DNA from: Nitrosotalea sp.
GTDB lineage: Archaea > Thermoproteota > Nitrososphaeria > Nitrososphaerales > Nitrosopumilaceae
Length of the DNA: 51,750 nucleotides
Reading direction: 5' to 3'
NCBI GenBank assembly: GCA_029850515.1
Contig: JARCRW010000025.1
Coordinates: forward strand, 1 to 51,750
Part shown: positions 26,562-35,130 of the stretch, in pieces
How positions within the stretch are numbered: position 1 is the first letter of the stretch
Layout of the letters: every line of letters starts with the position of its first letter
The notes under the pieces: generated by a model
Databases searched by the model: none
Told to the model about the DNA's origin: nothing
Seen by the model: the letters and a program-made list of their open reading frames with translations, nothing else
Made by a program: the position numbers and the translations under genes

Positions 26562-27760
26562 AACTCAAATATCCCAAGAATGGCAAATTTGGAGAGTTTG
26601 GAGGAAGATACATTCCTGAAACCCTAGTTCCCGCAGTAGAAGAACTAGAGCAAGCATACATAAAATACAAAGATGATGTGGAATTTAAGAAAGAATTACA
26701 ATATTACCTAACCCAGTATGCAGGAAGACCCACACCCCTGTACTTGGCTAAGAATTTAACAAAATTTGCTGGCGGTGCAAAGATCTATCTCAAGAGAGAA
26801 GATTTACTGCACGGAGGAGCTCACAAGATAAACAATACTCTAGGCCAGGGCCTTCTTGCAAAGAGGATGAAAAAAAAGAGGATCATTGCAGAAACAGGCG
26901 CCGGACAACACGGAGTTGCAACTGCCATGGCATGCGCTGTACTTGGAATGAATGGTGAGGTATACATGGGTTACAAAGACACCCAGAGGCAAAAACTGAA
27001 TGTCTTTAGAATGAACTTACTTGGCTCAAAGGTACATCCAGTCAAAGAAGGAACCCAGACATTGAAGGATGCTATCAATGAGGCCATACGAGATTGGATT
27101 ACAAATGTAAAATCAACATACTATCTTTTAGGATCTGCAGTAGGCCCACATCCATACCCAGTGATGGTCAGAGACTTCCAGTCGGTCATAGGAAATGAAA
27201 TTCTTGCCCAGATGAAAAAACTTGAAAAAAAATCTCCAGACTCTGTAGTGGCATGTGTTGGTGGAGGATCTAATGCAATTGGAACATTTTATCCACTAAT
27301 TGATGAAGACATCAAGATGTTCGGTGTAGAAGCTGGTGGAGAAGGGATCAAAAGTGGTCACCACTCTGCAACTTTAGTAGGCGGATCAAAAGGAATTCTT
27401 CATGGTATGCTGACATATCTTTTACAAGACGACGAGGGACAAATCAGTGAGACACATAGCATATCTGCAGGATTGGACTATCCCGGAGTAGGTCCAGAGC
27501 ACTCGTATCTAAAAGATGCAAAGAGGGTCAAGTATGATGCGGTAAATGACAAGGAGGCAGTAGAGGCATTCCTCTTGCTCTCAAAACATGAAGGAATCAT
27601 ACCAGCATTAGAATCGGCGCATGCGATTGCATATGCTGTGAAAATTGCAAGGAACATGCCAAAAAGTGAAAGCATTGTTGTAACATTATCAGGCAGAGGA
27701 GACAAGGACGTTGAAGAAGTTGGGAGATATTTGAGTAAAAATGTCAAGAATAAAAAGTAA
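26558..27760 (+). CDS. trpB: tryptophan synthase beta chain
   Basis: 400 aa, TrpB1-type length. PLP lysine in [12 protein letters not shown] and the phosphate-binding GGGSNAIG. It joins indole to serine. It overlaps trpC (4 bases) and trpA (20 bases). Confidence 0.95.
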   Translation: MKLKYPKNGKFGEFGGRYIPETLVPAVEELEQAYIKYKDDVEFKKELQYYLTQYAGRPTPLYLAKNLTKFAGGAKIYLKREDLLHGGAHKINNTLGQGLLAKRMKKKRIIAETGAGQHGVATAMACAVLGMNGEVYMGYKDTQRQKLNVFRMNLLGSKVHPVKEGTQTLKDAINEAIRDWITNVKSTYYLLGSAVGPHPYPVMVRDFQSVIGNEILAQMKKLEKKSPDSVVACVGGGSNAIGTFYPLIDEDIKMFGVEAGGEGIKSGHHSATLVGGSKGILHGMLTYLLQDDEGQISETHSISAGLDYPGVGPEHSYLKDAKRVKYDAVNDKEAVEAFLLLSKHEGIIPALESAHAIAYAVKIARNMPKSESIVVTLSGRGDKDVEEVGRYLSKNVKNKK

Positions 27761-28547
27761 ATTTCAGGACCTCAGGTCAAAGCACCAAAAAGCCCTGATA
27801 GCATATGTCATGGCAGGATTTCCAAGTGAAAGAGACACTATTTCGGCAATCAGAGGGTTTGTAAAAGGCGGTGCAGACATCATAGAACTTGGAATGCCGT
27901 TTTCAGACCCCTTGGCAGATGGACCAGTAATCCAGCATGCAGGTTTTCAGGCATTACAAAAAGGCATGAATCTTGACCGATTTCTTTTACTAGTAAAGAA
28001 GATTCGTATGGAGACTGACCTTCCGCTAATTTTGATGACATATACAAACATCCTATACAGACAGGGTTATGACAAGTTCATATATACGGTAAAAAAGGCA
28101 GGGATTGACGGATTGATACTACCTGACATGTCAATCGATGAATCCAAAGATTTTCTGCAAGCAGCCAAGAAAAATAATATGGATGTCATATTTTTAATCT
28201 CTCCAAATACCACTCCAGACAGGATCAAAAAAATTTCAGATTCTTCATCAGGTTTTCTATATCTGGTATCAATGTTTGGAACCACTGGAGGCCAGCAACA
28301 ATTCCAAAACTATACAACATACGCCATTAAAAGTACCAAAAAGATACTAGGTGGAAAAATTCCATTAGGAGTTGGATTTGGTGTCAGCAACCCAGATCAG
28401 GCAAAATTCATAATAAAATCTGGGGCGGATGCAATAATTGTGGGAAGTGCATTTCTAAGATTGATGGAAAATACACCTTCAGAAAAGATCGAAAGTAAAA
28501 TTGGACATTTTACATCCAGTCTAAAGAAAGCCACAATCACAGAATAA
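27741..28547 (+). CDS. trpA: tryptophan synthase alpha chain
   Basis: 268 aa, TIM barrel. Catalytic Glu/Asp are in [18 protein letters not shown], with the phosphate loop [11 protein letters not shown]. It releases indole from indoleglycerol phosphate and hands it to TrpB. Its start overlaps trpB by 20 bases. It is the last gene of the operon; pyrG follows after 25 bases. Confidence 0.94.
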   Translation: MSRIKSKFQDLRSKHQKALIAYVMAGFPSERDTISAIRGFVKGGADIIELGMPFSDPLADGPVIQHAGFQALQKGMNLDRFLLLVKKIRMETDLPLILMTYTNILYRQGYDKFIYTVKKAGIDGLILPDMSIDESKDFLQAAKKNNMDVIFLISPNTTPDRIKKISDSSSGFLYLVSMFGTTGGQQQFQNYTTYAIKSTKKILGGKIPLGVGFGVSNPDQAKFIIKSGADAIIVGSAFLRLMENTPSEKIESKIGHFTSSLKKATITE

Positions 28548-28572
28548 GAAATAAAAGGACCTCAAATCCATC

Positions 28573-30189
28573 ATGGATATGCAGGCAGAATCTACAAAGT
28601 ACATTTTTGTGACAGGCGGAGTCATGTCAGGCCTTGGAAAAGGTGTTGTTTCATCATCTATTGCAAAGTTACTTCAGCTTTCTAATCAAAAGGTCTCTTG
28701 TGTAAAATTTGATCCATATCTGAACTATGATGCAGGTACCATGAATCCCATTGCTCACGGCGAGGTCTATGTTACTGAAGACGGAGGAGAATGCGACATG
28801 GACATTGGAAACTATGAAAGATTTTTGAACCAAAACATGTTAAAGACTCACAATATTACCACCGCTCAAATTTATTCCAGTGTAATAGATGCAGAAAGAC
28901 GCGGAGAATATCTCGGGGCTTGTGTTCAAATCATCCCGCATGTTACAGATGCAATCAAGGATAGAATAAGAAAGATAGTGAAAAGTGAGAATCTCGACAT
29001 GCTTGTAATAGAGTGTGGTGGAACAGTGGGAGATATTGAAAGCCTTCCATTTCTTGAAGCCCTCAGGCAGATGAGGCTTGAGGAAGGACCAGAGAATGTA
29101 ATTTTTGTCCACGTTACACTTGCCCCGTCTCTTGACGTAGTAGGAGAACAAAAGACAAAGCCAACGCAACACAGTGTACAAGAACTACGAAGAATAGGCA
29201 TCCAGCCAGATTTGTTGGCAGTCAGATGTACCAGACCCCTTGAAATGGCTGCAAGAAAAAAGATTTCGTTATTTTCAAATGTTTCAGAACTAGATGTGTT
29301 TTCATGTCATGATGCAAAGTCCATTCTTTTGGTGCCTCAGATGTTATACGACCAAGGCATAATTGATGTCATATTCAAAAAATTTGGCAAGGTTGGACTG
29401 GTCAATACTTCAGCAAACTGGGACAAGTGGAATGCAATCATAAATTCATTTCAAAATGCAAAAGAATCAGTACGAATTGCAATGGTTGGAAAATATGTCA
29501 AGCTTGCAGACAGTTATGTAAGTGTAAACCACGCATTACAACATGCCGGTGCCAAGATTGGAAAAAATGTAATCATAGACTGGATTGATTCCGAAGAATT
29601 AGACGGGGATTTGAATAAACTTGCGGCATATGGCGGAATAATTGTTCCAGGTGGGTTTGGAGACAGAGGTGCAGAGGGCATAGTCAGTACTGCAAACTAT
29701 GCACGAGAGAAAAACATACCATATCTTGGAATCTGTTTTGGTTTTCAGCTTGCTGCCGTGGCATTTGGAAGACATGTATGTGGACTGGCAAACGCCAACT
29801 CTACAGAGATTGCTCCAAATACAGAAAATCCTGTAATCGACCTCCTGCCAGAACAAAAATCAGTGGCAAACATGGGCGGCTCGCTGCGTCTAGGGTCACA
29901 TGAGATTACAGTTGAAGAAAATACCATGGCATTCAGACTTTACAAATCCACAAAGATTCACAAAAGACACCGACATAGGTTCGAGTTCAACCAGAAATAT
30001 TTGGATCTGTTCTCTTCAAAAGGCATGAAGTTTTCAGGATATAGTGATAGCAAAAAACGCATGGAGGTATTAGAGATTCCAAACCATAAATTCTATCTGG
30101 GAGTCCAGTACCATCCAGAGTTTAGCAGTAGACCTGGATATCCTGAAGAGTCCTTTGAGGCATTCATAAGGGCATCATCTAATGCCTAG
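28573..30189 (+). CDS. pyrG: CTP synthase
   Basis: 538 aa. The synthetase domain carries FVTGGVMSGLGKGVVSSS and YLNYDAGTMNPI; the glutaminase domain carries the nucleophile in YLGICFGFQ and His-Glu in QYHPEF. It aminates UTP to CTP with ammonia from glutamine. The 25-base gap to trpA suggests either the same transcript or a promoter inside trpA. Convergent with the NAD kinase gene across three bases. Confidence 0.96.
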   Translation: MDMQAESTKYIFVTGGVMSGLGKGVVSSSIAKLLQLSNQKVSCVKFDPYLNYDAGTMNPIAHGEVYVTEDGGECDMDIGNYERFLNQNMLKTHNITTAQIYSSVIDAERRGEYLGACVQIIPHVTDAIKDRIRKIVKSENLDMLVIECGGTVGDIESLPFLEALRQMRLEEGPENVIFVHVTLAPSLDVVGEQKTKPTQHSVQELRRIGIQPDLLAVRCTRPLEMAARKKISLFSNVSELDVFSCHDAKSILLVPQMLYDQGIIDVIFKKFGKVGLVNTSANWDKWNAIINSFQNAKESVRIAMVGKYVKLADSYVSVNHALQHAGAKIGKNVIIDWIDSEELDGDLNKLAAYGGIIVPGGFGDRGAEGIVSTANYAREKNIPYLGICFGFQLAAVAFGRHVCGLANANSTEIAPNTENPVIDLLPEQKSVANMGGSLRLGSHEITVEENTMAFRLYKSTKIHKRHRHRFEFNQKYLDLFSSKGMKFSGYSDSKKRMEVLEIPNHKFYLGVQYHPEFSSRPGYPEESFEAFIRASSNA

Positions 30190-30192
30190 AAC

Positions 30193-31185
30193 CTATTTTG
30201 GAATTTCATATATTCGCTGCCTAGTGTCGCGAAGTGAGACTCTTCTTTTTACATAGCCCTTTTCAAGTAAATGGCTTAGTGCTAACCTGACAGTCCGATC
30301 TGGAAGCAGTGTCTTTTCCGCCAGTTCTTTTTGAGTAAGAGAGCCTTCGTATTCGAGAGTTTTGAGTAACAACTTTGAACTTGGAGGCATGTTCAAAAGC
30401 TCGTCTGCAAGTTTTACTTTTTTAGCAAGTGCAGAAACTGTAGTAGAATCTTTTTTCATACGTATGACACTTGCAGGCAATGGGAACTTGGTACAGACTA
30501 CGATCTTGTCAACTTTGAATCGGTCCTTTCCATCAATTACAACTTCACACCGAAGACTAGATGACACATCGTCGATCTCAATGAACGCATCCTCTGGAAC
30601 TATGAGTGGGCGTCTTGTGATATCAAGTGAATTTACTGATACGATGCAAAAAACCTTTGAGTTTTGATATATTGCAGGACCACCCGCGGACATGGAATAT
30701 GCGGAAGAACCAATAGGAGTTGATATTATAAGACCGTCACTGCTGTCATGCCATAACTCTTCTCCGTTTATGCGCAGGACATGCTCTACCAATGTAGCAC
30801 TCTTAGAGGAAAATATTGCAACATCGTTTAGTGCTGGATAGATTTGTTTTCCATCAATTTTTACGCCGACCCTTGGTAAGGCCTCAATTGAAAAATCACC
30901 TTTTTTTAATCGGTTGAGATATGTTGGAAATTGTTTGAGATCAGTCTGGGCTAAAAATCCACTAGACTCGTACTCGTTTATTCCAAGAACTGGAATTGTA
31001 GAATCTATGACATGGTGAAAGTATTTTCTAACCCCACGGTCTCCGCCAGTTACTATTACATAGTCAATGTCTTTTCCAAGAGGTTTTTTTCCAACATTTA
31101 CAGACTCGATACCATGACTTTCAAGTGAAAGTTTTATGGATTTTACAGCTTGTTCATGGTCTTGACTATAGATTGCAACCTTCAT
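30193..31185 (-). CDS. NAD kinase-like domain fused to a winged helix
   Basis: 330 aa. The kinase part (1-260) shows a changed first motif, G47-G48-D49-R50-G51 instead of GGDGT/N, then LND (119-121) for the usual LNE, Asp150 and TPIGSSAYSMSAGGP (156-170), which match the NADP-fold consensus. Residues about 265-330 form a winged helix (LLLKTLEYEGSLTQKELAE, then TVRLALSHLLEKGYV). By family NAD kinase makes NADP; the fusion suggests either an enzyme with a DNA-binding domain or a regulator that reads NAD(P) levels. Whether it is active is uncertain. The next gene (31217, PfkB) is on the same strand. Confidence 0.82.
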   Translation of the reverse strand: MKVAIYSQDHEQAVKSIKLSLESHGIESVNVGKKPLGKDIDYVIVTGGDRGVRKYFHHVIDSTIPVLGINEYESSGFLAQTDLKQFPTYLNRLKKGDFSIEALPRVGVKIDGKQIYPALNDVAIFSSKSATLVEHVLRINGEELWHDSSDGLIISTPIGSSAYSMSAGGPAIYQNSKVFCIVSVNSLDITRRPLIVPEDAFIEIDDVSSSLRCEVVIDGKDRFKVDKIVVCTKFPLPASVIRMKKDSTTVSALAKKVKLADELLNMPPSSKLLLKTLEYEGSLTQKELAEKTLLPDRTVRLALSHLLEKGYVKRRVSLRDTRQRIYEIPK

Positions 31186-31216
31186 GGCTTTAATTCACCC
31201 CTCACACAATAAAAGC

Positions 31217-32107
31217 TTAGACACTTGAAAAGTGCATCAGATTGTAAAGATATGCCGCATTTCTCTCAGTATCACCTCCGGCCGGAACCTTGTCAAGACC
31301 AGTAGCACGCGTCTCAAGGGCGGCTTGCGCTGCACCTACTGCAAAACAGATTGCCCAGATAGGATCATTTTCTTTCAAATATGAACAAGTAAAAGATGCA
31401 CAGAAAATGTCTCCAACACCCGTGGTATCACCTATTGTCATATTTGGAATTTTCAAGTGATACATCCTGTCTTTTACAAGCATTGTGATGTTTTGCTTGT
31501 CGGTATAAAGCACCTGCTTGACGCCTTTTTTTTGCAATGCAAGCATTGCCTCTTTTTCCCTCAACCCCGTAAGATAAAATGCCTCATCAGGATCCGCCTT
31601 GATTGCAGTTATGTGTGATAGGTCAAGCAGAGTTTTTTCAAAAAAGATTTTGTTGTCACTTGCTATCCGACGGAGATATCCCTGCGGATCAAGCAATGTA
31701 AAGCCAAAGTTTTCTTTTATTTCGTTCAATGTATCTTCCGACACTTCATCAAAGACAGGACTTACAATTGCACCATCTGCATCAGACTTTATGGATTCAA
31801 TTGGGTCACATTTTGTTTTAAGATAAAGATCACGCTCGGTTCCAAATATTTTCAACATAAATCTGGTGGTCGGTGTTTCAGACATGGAATTCTGTGAAAG
31901 GAAAATTCCTTTTTTTTCAAGCTCTGATTTGAATGCAAAATCTGCACCCACCTTGGTATGAAGATCAATTTCAAACTTCATATTTTTTGCAGTCAGGCCA
32001 CAATAGCACGCAGGACCTCCAGCAGTTTCAACCATCGTATCATTTTGATATATCTCATCTATCGTACAATGTGAAAATACTGCGACCTTCATGTGATTTG
32101 ATGCCAA
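31217..32107 (-). CDS. PfkB-family carbohydrate/nucleoside kinase
   Basis: 296 aa from 32107; ATG 32092 (MKVAVFSH) is an alternative start. Motif 1 is AGGPACYCG and motif 2, holding the catalytic Asp, is GDTTGVGDIFCAS. Family members phosphorylate ribose, fructose phosphates, adenosine or other sugars; the substrate cannot be decided from this sequence. It lies between the NAD kinase fusion and a 34-aa zinc microprotein on the same strand. Confidence 0.8.
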   Translation of the reverse strand: MASNHMKVAVFSHCTIDEIYQNDTMVETAGGPACYCGLTAKNMKFEIDLHTKVGADFAFKSELEKKGIFLSQNSMSETPTTRFMLKIFGTERDLYLKTKCDPIESIKSDADGAIVSPVFDEVSEDTLNEIKENFGFTLLDPQGYLRRIASDNKIFFEKTLLDLSHITAIKADPDEAFYLTGLREKEAMLALQKKGVKQVLYTDKQNITMLVKDRMYHLKIPNMTIGDTTGVGDIFCASFTCSYLKENDPIWAICFAVGAAQAALETRATGLDKVPAGGDTERNAAYLYNLMHFSSV

Positions 32108-32118
32108 TATCTTTCCAT

Positions 32119-32223
32119 TTAGTCCTTTTTCTGACTTTGTAGGCAGGATTGGCAGATTGTTCTGCCTTTTACTATCACGATGTCAACATTAGAGCTCAGA
32201 CATACATGACAGAGGCCGCGCAT
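32119..32223 (-). CDS. 34-aa zinc-ribbon microprotein
   Basis: ATG at 32223 to TAA. It reads MRGLCHVCLSSN, a hydrophobic strand, KGRTICQSCLQ, then a basic end: two C-x2-C pairs (5, 8 and 24, 27), the plan of a minimal zinc ribbon. A TATA-like TTTAAAT about 26 bases upstream (minus strand, about 32247-32253) supports a leaderless message. It precedes the PfkB gene by 11 bases. Short length would hide it from most gene finders. Function unknown. Confidence 0.6.
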   Translation of the reverse strand: MRGLCHVCLSSNVDIVIVKGRTICQSCLQSQKKD

Positions 32224-32378
32224 GTCTCAATCTAAAATCATATGAAATTTAAATTTTAACAGGTGAAAACAGAATATTTCACAAATTTCATCCCATCTCA
32301 ATTTTGGAAGACGTGATAAAGATGAGGAATTTGCTCAGTCAGGGCAGAAATTCGATAAAACCGGACTGTCAAATATCG

Positions 32379-32386
32379 TTATAAAG
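32379..32386 (+). promoter_or_regulatory. TATA box of rps26e
   Basis: TTATAAAG about 24 bases before the ATG at 32407, a strong archaeal TATA match. Confidence 0.6.
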
Positions 32387-32406
32387 AGGCTCTATACAGG
32401 TAAAAC

Positions 32407-32694
32407 ATGCCACTAAAGCGTGCTAGTCGTGGAAGAAAGAAGGGAGGCAAGGGTTCCTCAGATCGTATCCAGTGTACAAACTGTGGTGCAACAGTTCCAC
32501 GAGACAAGGCAAAGAAAGTAACATCACGATTAAATCTGGTAGAGCACACATTGGCAAAAGAATTAAGGGCTCAAGGCGCATACATTGCAGCACCAACTGT
32601 ACTCAAGTGGTACTGCATCTCATGTGCAATACACTTTGGAATTCTAAAAATTAGATCAGCTGATTCAAGACGTCAGACTGGCAGACTGCGATAG
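32407..32694 (+). CDS. rps26e: 30S ribosomal protein S26e
   Basis: 95 aa. It has the S26e opening MPLKRASRGRKKGGKG, a zinc-type site with CTNC and CISC, and a basic end. S26e occurs in eukaryotes and only in some archaea, including Thaumarchaeota and Crenarchaeota, so it supports the lineage call. Two bases separate its end from the convergent CDP-alcohol transferase gene. Confidence 0.92.
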   Translation: MPLKRASRGRKKGGKGSSDRIQCTNCGATVPRDKAKKVTSRLNLVEHTLAKELRAQGAYIAAPTVLKWYCISCAIHFGILKIRSADSRRQTGRLR

Positions 32695-32695
32695 T

Positions 32696-33268
32696 CTAGT
32701 CTTTTATTGATCTAGCCGTTGTCATTATTCTCTGAACAAATGTAATTGCTGCTATTATTACAACAATTACTACAGCATAATTTAGAAAGTTTATCATTCC
32801 AATTATTGCAATCACAAGTAATCTTTCTGCACGCTCACCTATGCCTATGCCTTGAAGTTGAACTCCAAGAGATTCAGCTCTTGCCCTAGTGTAGCTAACA
32901 AGTAAAGAGAGGCCTATTGCCAACAGTACAAGATAACCTTGTGAGTACCCTCCAATTAAAATTCCAAGAAATATTGCAACTTCTGCAATTTTATCAAAGA
33001 CAGAATCAAGGAACGCGCCCTTTTTAGACGTCTTTCCAGTAATGCGCGCAACCTGGCCATCAACAATGTCAAAGAACCCAGAAACAAGTAACAAAATTCC
33101 CCCCAAGATAAAAGAGTATTCCAAATGAATAGCGTAAACTATTGCGGATGCAAATGCAAAACATAACCCTACCGCTGTCCAGAAATTTGCAGACAGGCCT
33201 GTTGAAGCAAAAACTTTACCAATGTTTTGTAGAGCAGGTTTTAGGCCTTCTCTAAAGTTGTTAAGCAT
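32696..33268 (-). CDS. CDP-alcohol phosphatidyltransferase family membrane protein
   Basis: 190 aa with about five membrane helices. The catalytic pattern D-x2-D-G-x2-A-R-x8-G-x3-D-x3-D is visible as DIVDGQVARITGKTSKKGAF and following LDSVFD. The family condenses CDP-archaeol with an alcohol phosphate; the likely product in archaea is archaetidylinositol phosphate or a related lipid. A TATA-like GGTATAAATTATT lies about 25 bases upstream. Confidence 0.85.
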   Translation of the reverse strand: MLNNFREGLKPALQNIGKVFASTGLSANFWTAVGLCFAFASAIVYAIHLEYSFILGGILLLVSGFFDIVDGQVARITGKTSKKGAFLDSVFDKIAEVAIFLGILIGGYSQGYLVLLAIGLSLLVSYTRARAESLGVQLQGIGIGERAERLLVIAIIGMINFLNYAVVIVVIIAAITFVQRIMTTARSIKD

Positions 33269-33392
33269 CCGATATCAGCCACATATCTAACAATAATTTA
33301 TACCATATATCTAAGAGCATGTTTGACAAGATTTCTCACAGTTTTAACAAAATATCGAAAAATCTGATATAATAGTGCGTTTTAGAACTCTC

Positions 33393-33605
33393 ATGGGCCT
33401 CATATCAAAAGGTGCAAAATGTAGTGTCACAGGATGTGACAATGATGGAGTTCGTTCGCTTACAGCCTCAAAGGTGGACGGAACTGGAGTGGACATTCCA
33501 CACGGTTTGAAAAAGGCGATCCTTTGCAAAGAACATTACAAAGAGTGGAAAAAAGCAACGAAAGAAGACAGAGACACAGAAAAAGCGCGATTCAGCAGAT
33601 TCTAG
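33393..33605 (+). CDS. small zinc-binding protein
   Basis: 70 aa from ATG 33393; TATAAT about 25 bases upstream supports this start over a GTG at 33375. The order is GAKCSVTGCDNDG, then a Gly/Asp-rich loop and AILCKEHYKEW, giving C-x4-C and C-x2-H as likely ligands, and a basic, charged tail. It resembles in plan the gene at 39032-39208 (two Cys, then C-x2-H). Function unknown. Confidence 0.65.
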   Translation: MGLISKGAKCSVTGCDNDGVRSLTASKVDGTGVDIPHGLKKAILCKEHYKEWKKATKEDRDTEKARFSRF

Positions 33606-33686
33606 ACAAACAACCACACCTTATGGATTTTATTTTCAGCACATATCCAGTTTACACAAAGAATTGTGATTAGATATTTTGTAACC

Positions 33687-34751
33687 CTAGCGTTTTTTGC
33701 TAAAATATGCCTTACGCAAGTCTTCATAATACTGGTTTAGTTTCTTGTACAGCCTCTTTGGTTTTCTTGGCTTTTCATTGCTTAGTGCATAAAGACAAAG
33801 TATTGGAAATGCGATAGTCGCATCAGCGTATACCATTATCACATCTTCATGTGCATCTTTTACCTTACCCCAACTTTTTCCCTCCTGCAATGTTGCGCCA
33901 GAGAGACCGCCAGTGTCTGGTCGTGCATCAGTGATTTGAATGATATAATTCTGACCACCATGGCCTAGGCCAAGTATCTGATCTAACAGTGGACCTGTTT
34001 GTTGTGCAGTATTTTTTGGCACGCCGCCGCCCAGCTCCAAAATTCCAGACTTTTTGGAATTGTACAATATTGCAGCTTGCTCTATTATCTCTCGTACAAA
34101 GTCAAGATTATACATTTTGTTTTCAAGTCTTAATGGTGCCAAGTCTAGTGCAAGCGAAGAGTCTTTCAATGTTGAGACATATACAGGAACATCGTAATCA
34201 TACGCAGTTACGACAAAGCTGCGTTCTGGATTTTTAGAATGTTGTTTAGAGTATTTTCCCATTACATTACAGAATTCTGCAGTAGTAAATGGCTTGTCAA
34301 GCAGATTTTTTGTAAACATTTTTTGGACAATGTGATCTTCTGCCTTGAGTGTTTCCTCTCCTTTGATGTATACATCACGGATTCTGACGATGTCTTTCTC
34401 GTATAGTATCATGTCATCCACCTCAAAGTGTCCTTGTTTTACAGGTAAATTCCATGCAAAATGATCCTCATGGTACACATTTGCGCCAGTTGAGATAATC
34501 CAGTCAACAAAGCCACGCTCTATCAATGACTTGAATAACCCTCCAAAACCAACAGGAGTCATAGCACCAGCAATTGTCAGACATATGGTTGCATCATCTT
34601 CAATCATTTTACAGTATAATTTTGCAGCATCCCCAAGTTGTCTTGCATTATAGCCAGTACTTGCAAAAATTTCCACTAGATCATCAATGCCCATATTGGG
34701 TTTTATCTTCAAATGAGGAATGTCTTTGCCCTTAAAGTTATGATGATCCAC
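33687..34751 (-). CDS. dys: deoxyhypusine synthase
   Basis: 354 aa, starting with GTG; a TATA-like TATTTATTTAA about 25 bases upstream supports it. The NAD-binding half has LELGGGVPKN and the active-site lysine is in GKSWGKV. It transfers an aminobutyl group from spermidine to a lysine of aIF5A. The gene for a polyamine precursor enzyme (PvlArgDC, 40428-40979) lies 6 kb away. Confidence 0.92.
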   Translation of the reverse strand: MDHHNFKGKDIPHLKIKPNMGIDDLVEIFASTGYNARQLGDAAKLYCKMIEDDATICLTIAGAMTPVGFGGLFKSLIERGFVDWIISTGANVYHEDHFAWNLPVKQGHFEVDDMILYEKDIVRIRDVYIKGEETLKAEDHIVQKMFTKNLLDKPFTTAEFCNVMGKYSKQHSKNPERSFVVTAYDYDVPVYVSTLKDSSLALDLAPLRLENKMYNLDFVREIIEQAAILYNSKKSGILELGGGVPKNTAQQTGPLLDQILGLGHGGQNYIIQITDARPDTGGLSGATLQEGKSWGKVKDAHEDVIMVYADATIAFPILCLYALSNEKPRKPKRLYKKLNQYYEDLRKAYFSKKR

Positions 34752-34844
34752 GAACGACTAACTCATTTTTGGGTTAAATAAATACTTGCAAGAATTTGCT
34801 TGTAGTGACATGCAGTATTTTGAGACAAATAAAAAGTAGAAACC

Positions 34845-34964
34845 CTATTGTGGAATTTCTACTTGCCTTGCGTCGTGTCTTGAAATTTCTTTATGCATAA
34901 CAACATGTGACTTTTCTTTGAAGGTCAGATTACATCTATAACAATGCCATGCTGTCATGCTCAT
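34845..34964 (-). CDS. 39-aa C2H2 zinc-finger microprotein
   Basis: ATG at 34964 to TAG. It reads MSMTAWHCYRCNLTF, then KSHVVMHKEISRH, giving C-x2-C...H-x4-H, a classical C2H2 zinc finger. An AT-rich TATA-like TTAAATATTAAAA (about 34981-34993) is centred about 24 bases upstream, so the mRNA is probably leaderless from this ATG. The codons just before the ATG would add KCVICG in frame, but a stop precedes them. Function unknown; such single-finger proteins could bind DNA or RNA. Confidence 0.6.
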   Translation of the reverse strand: MSMTAWHCYRCNLTFKEKSHVVMHKEISRHDARQVEIPQ

Positions 34965-35130
34965 GCCACATATTACGCATTTTTAATATTTAAGACGTGT
35001 GTATGATTTGTACATCTGATAATGACATACAAATTTTTTAAAAAAACTGCCAACCAACCGATGTAGCATCATTGTAAAATCAAGGTACTTTTCACATGGT
35101 ATTTTAAGAAGAAATACAAGTTTGAACCAG

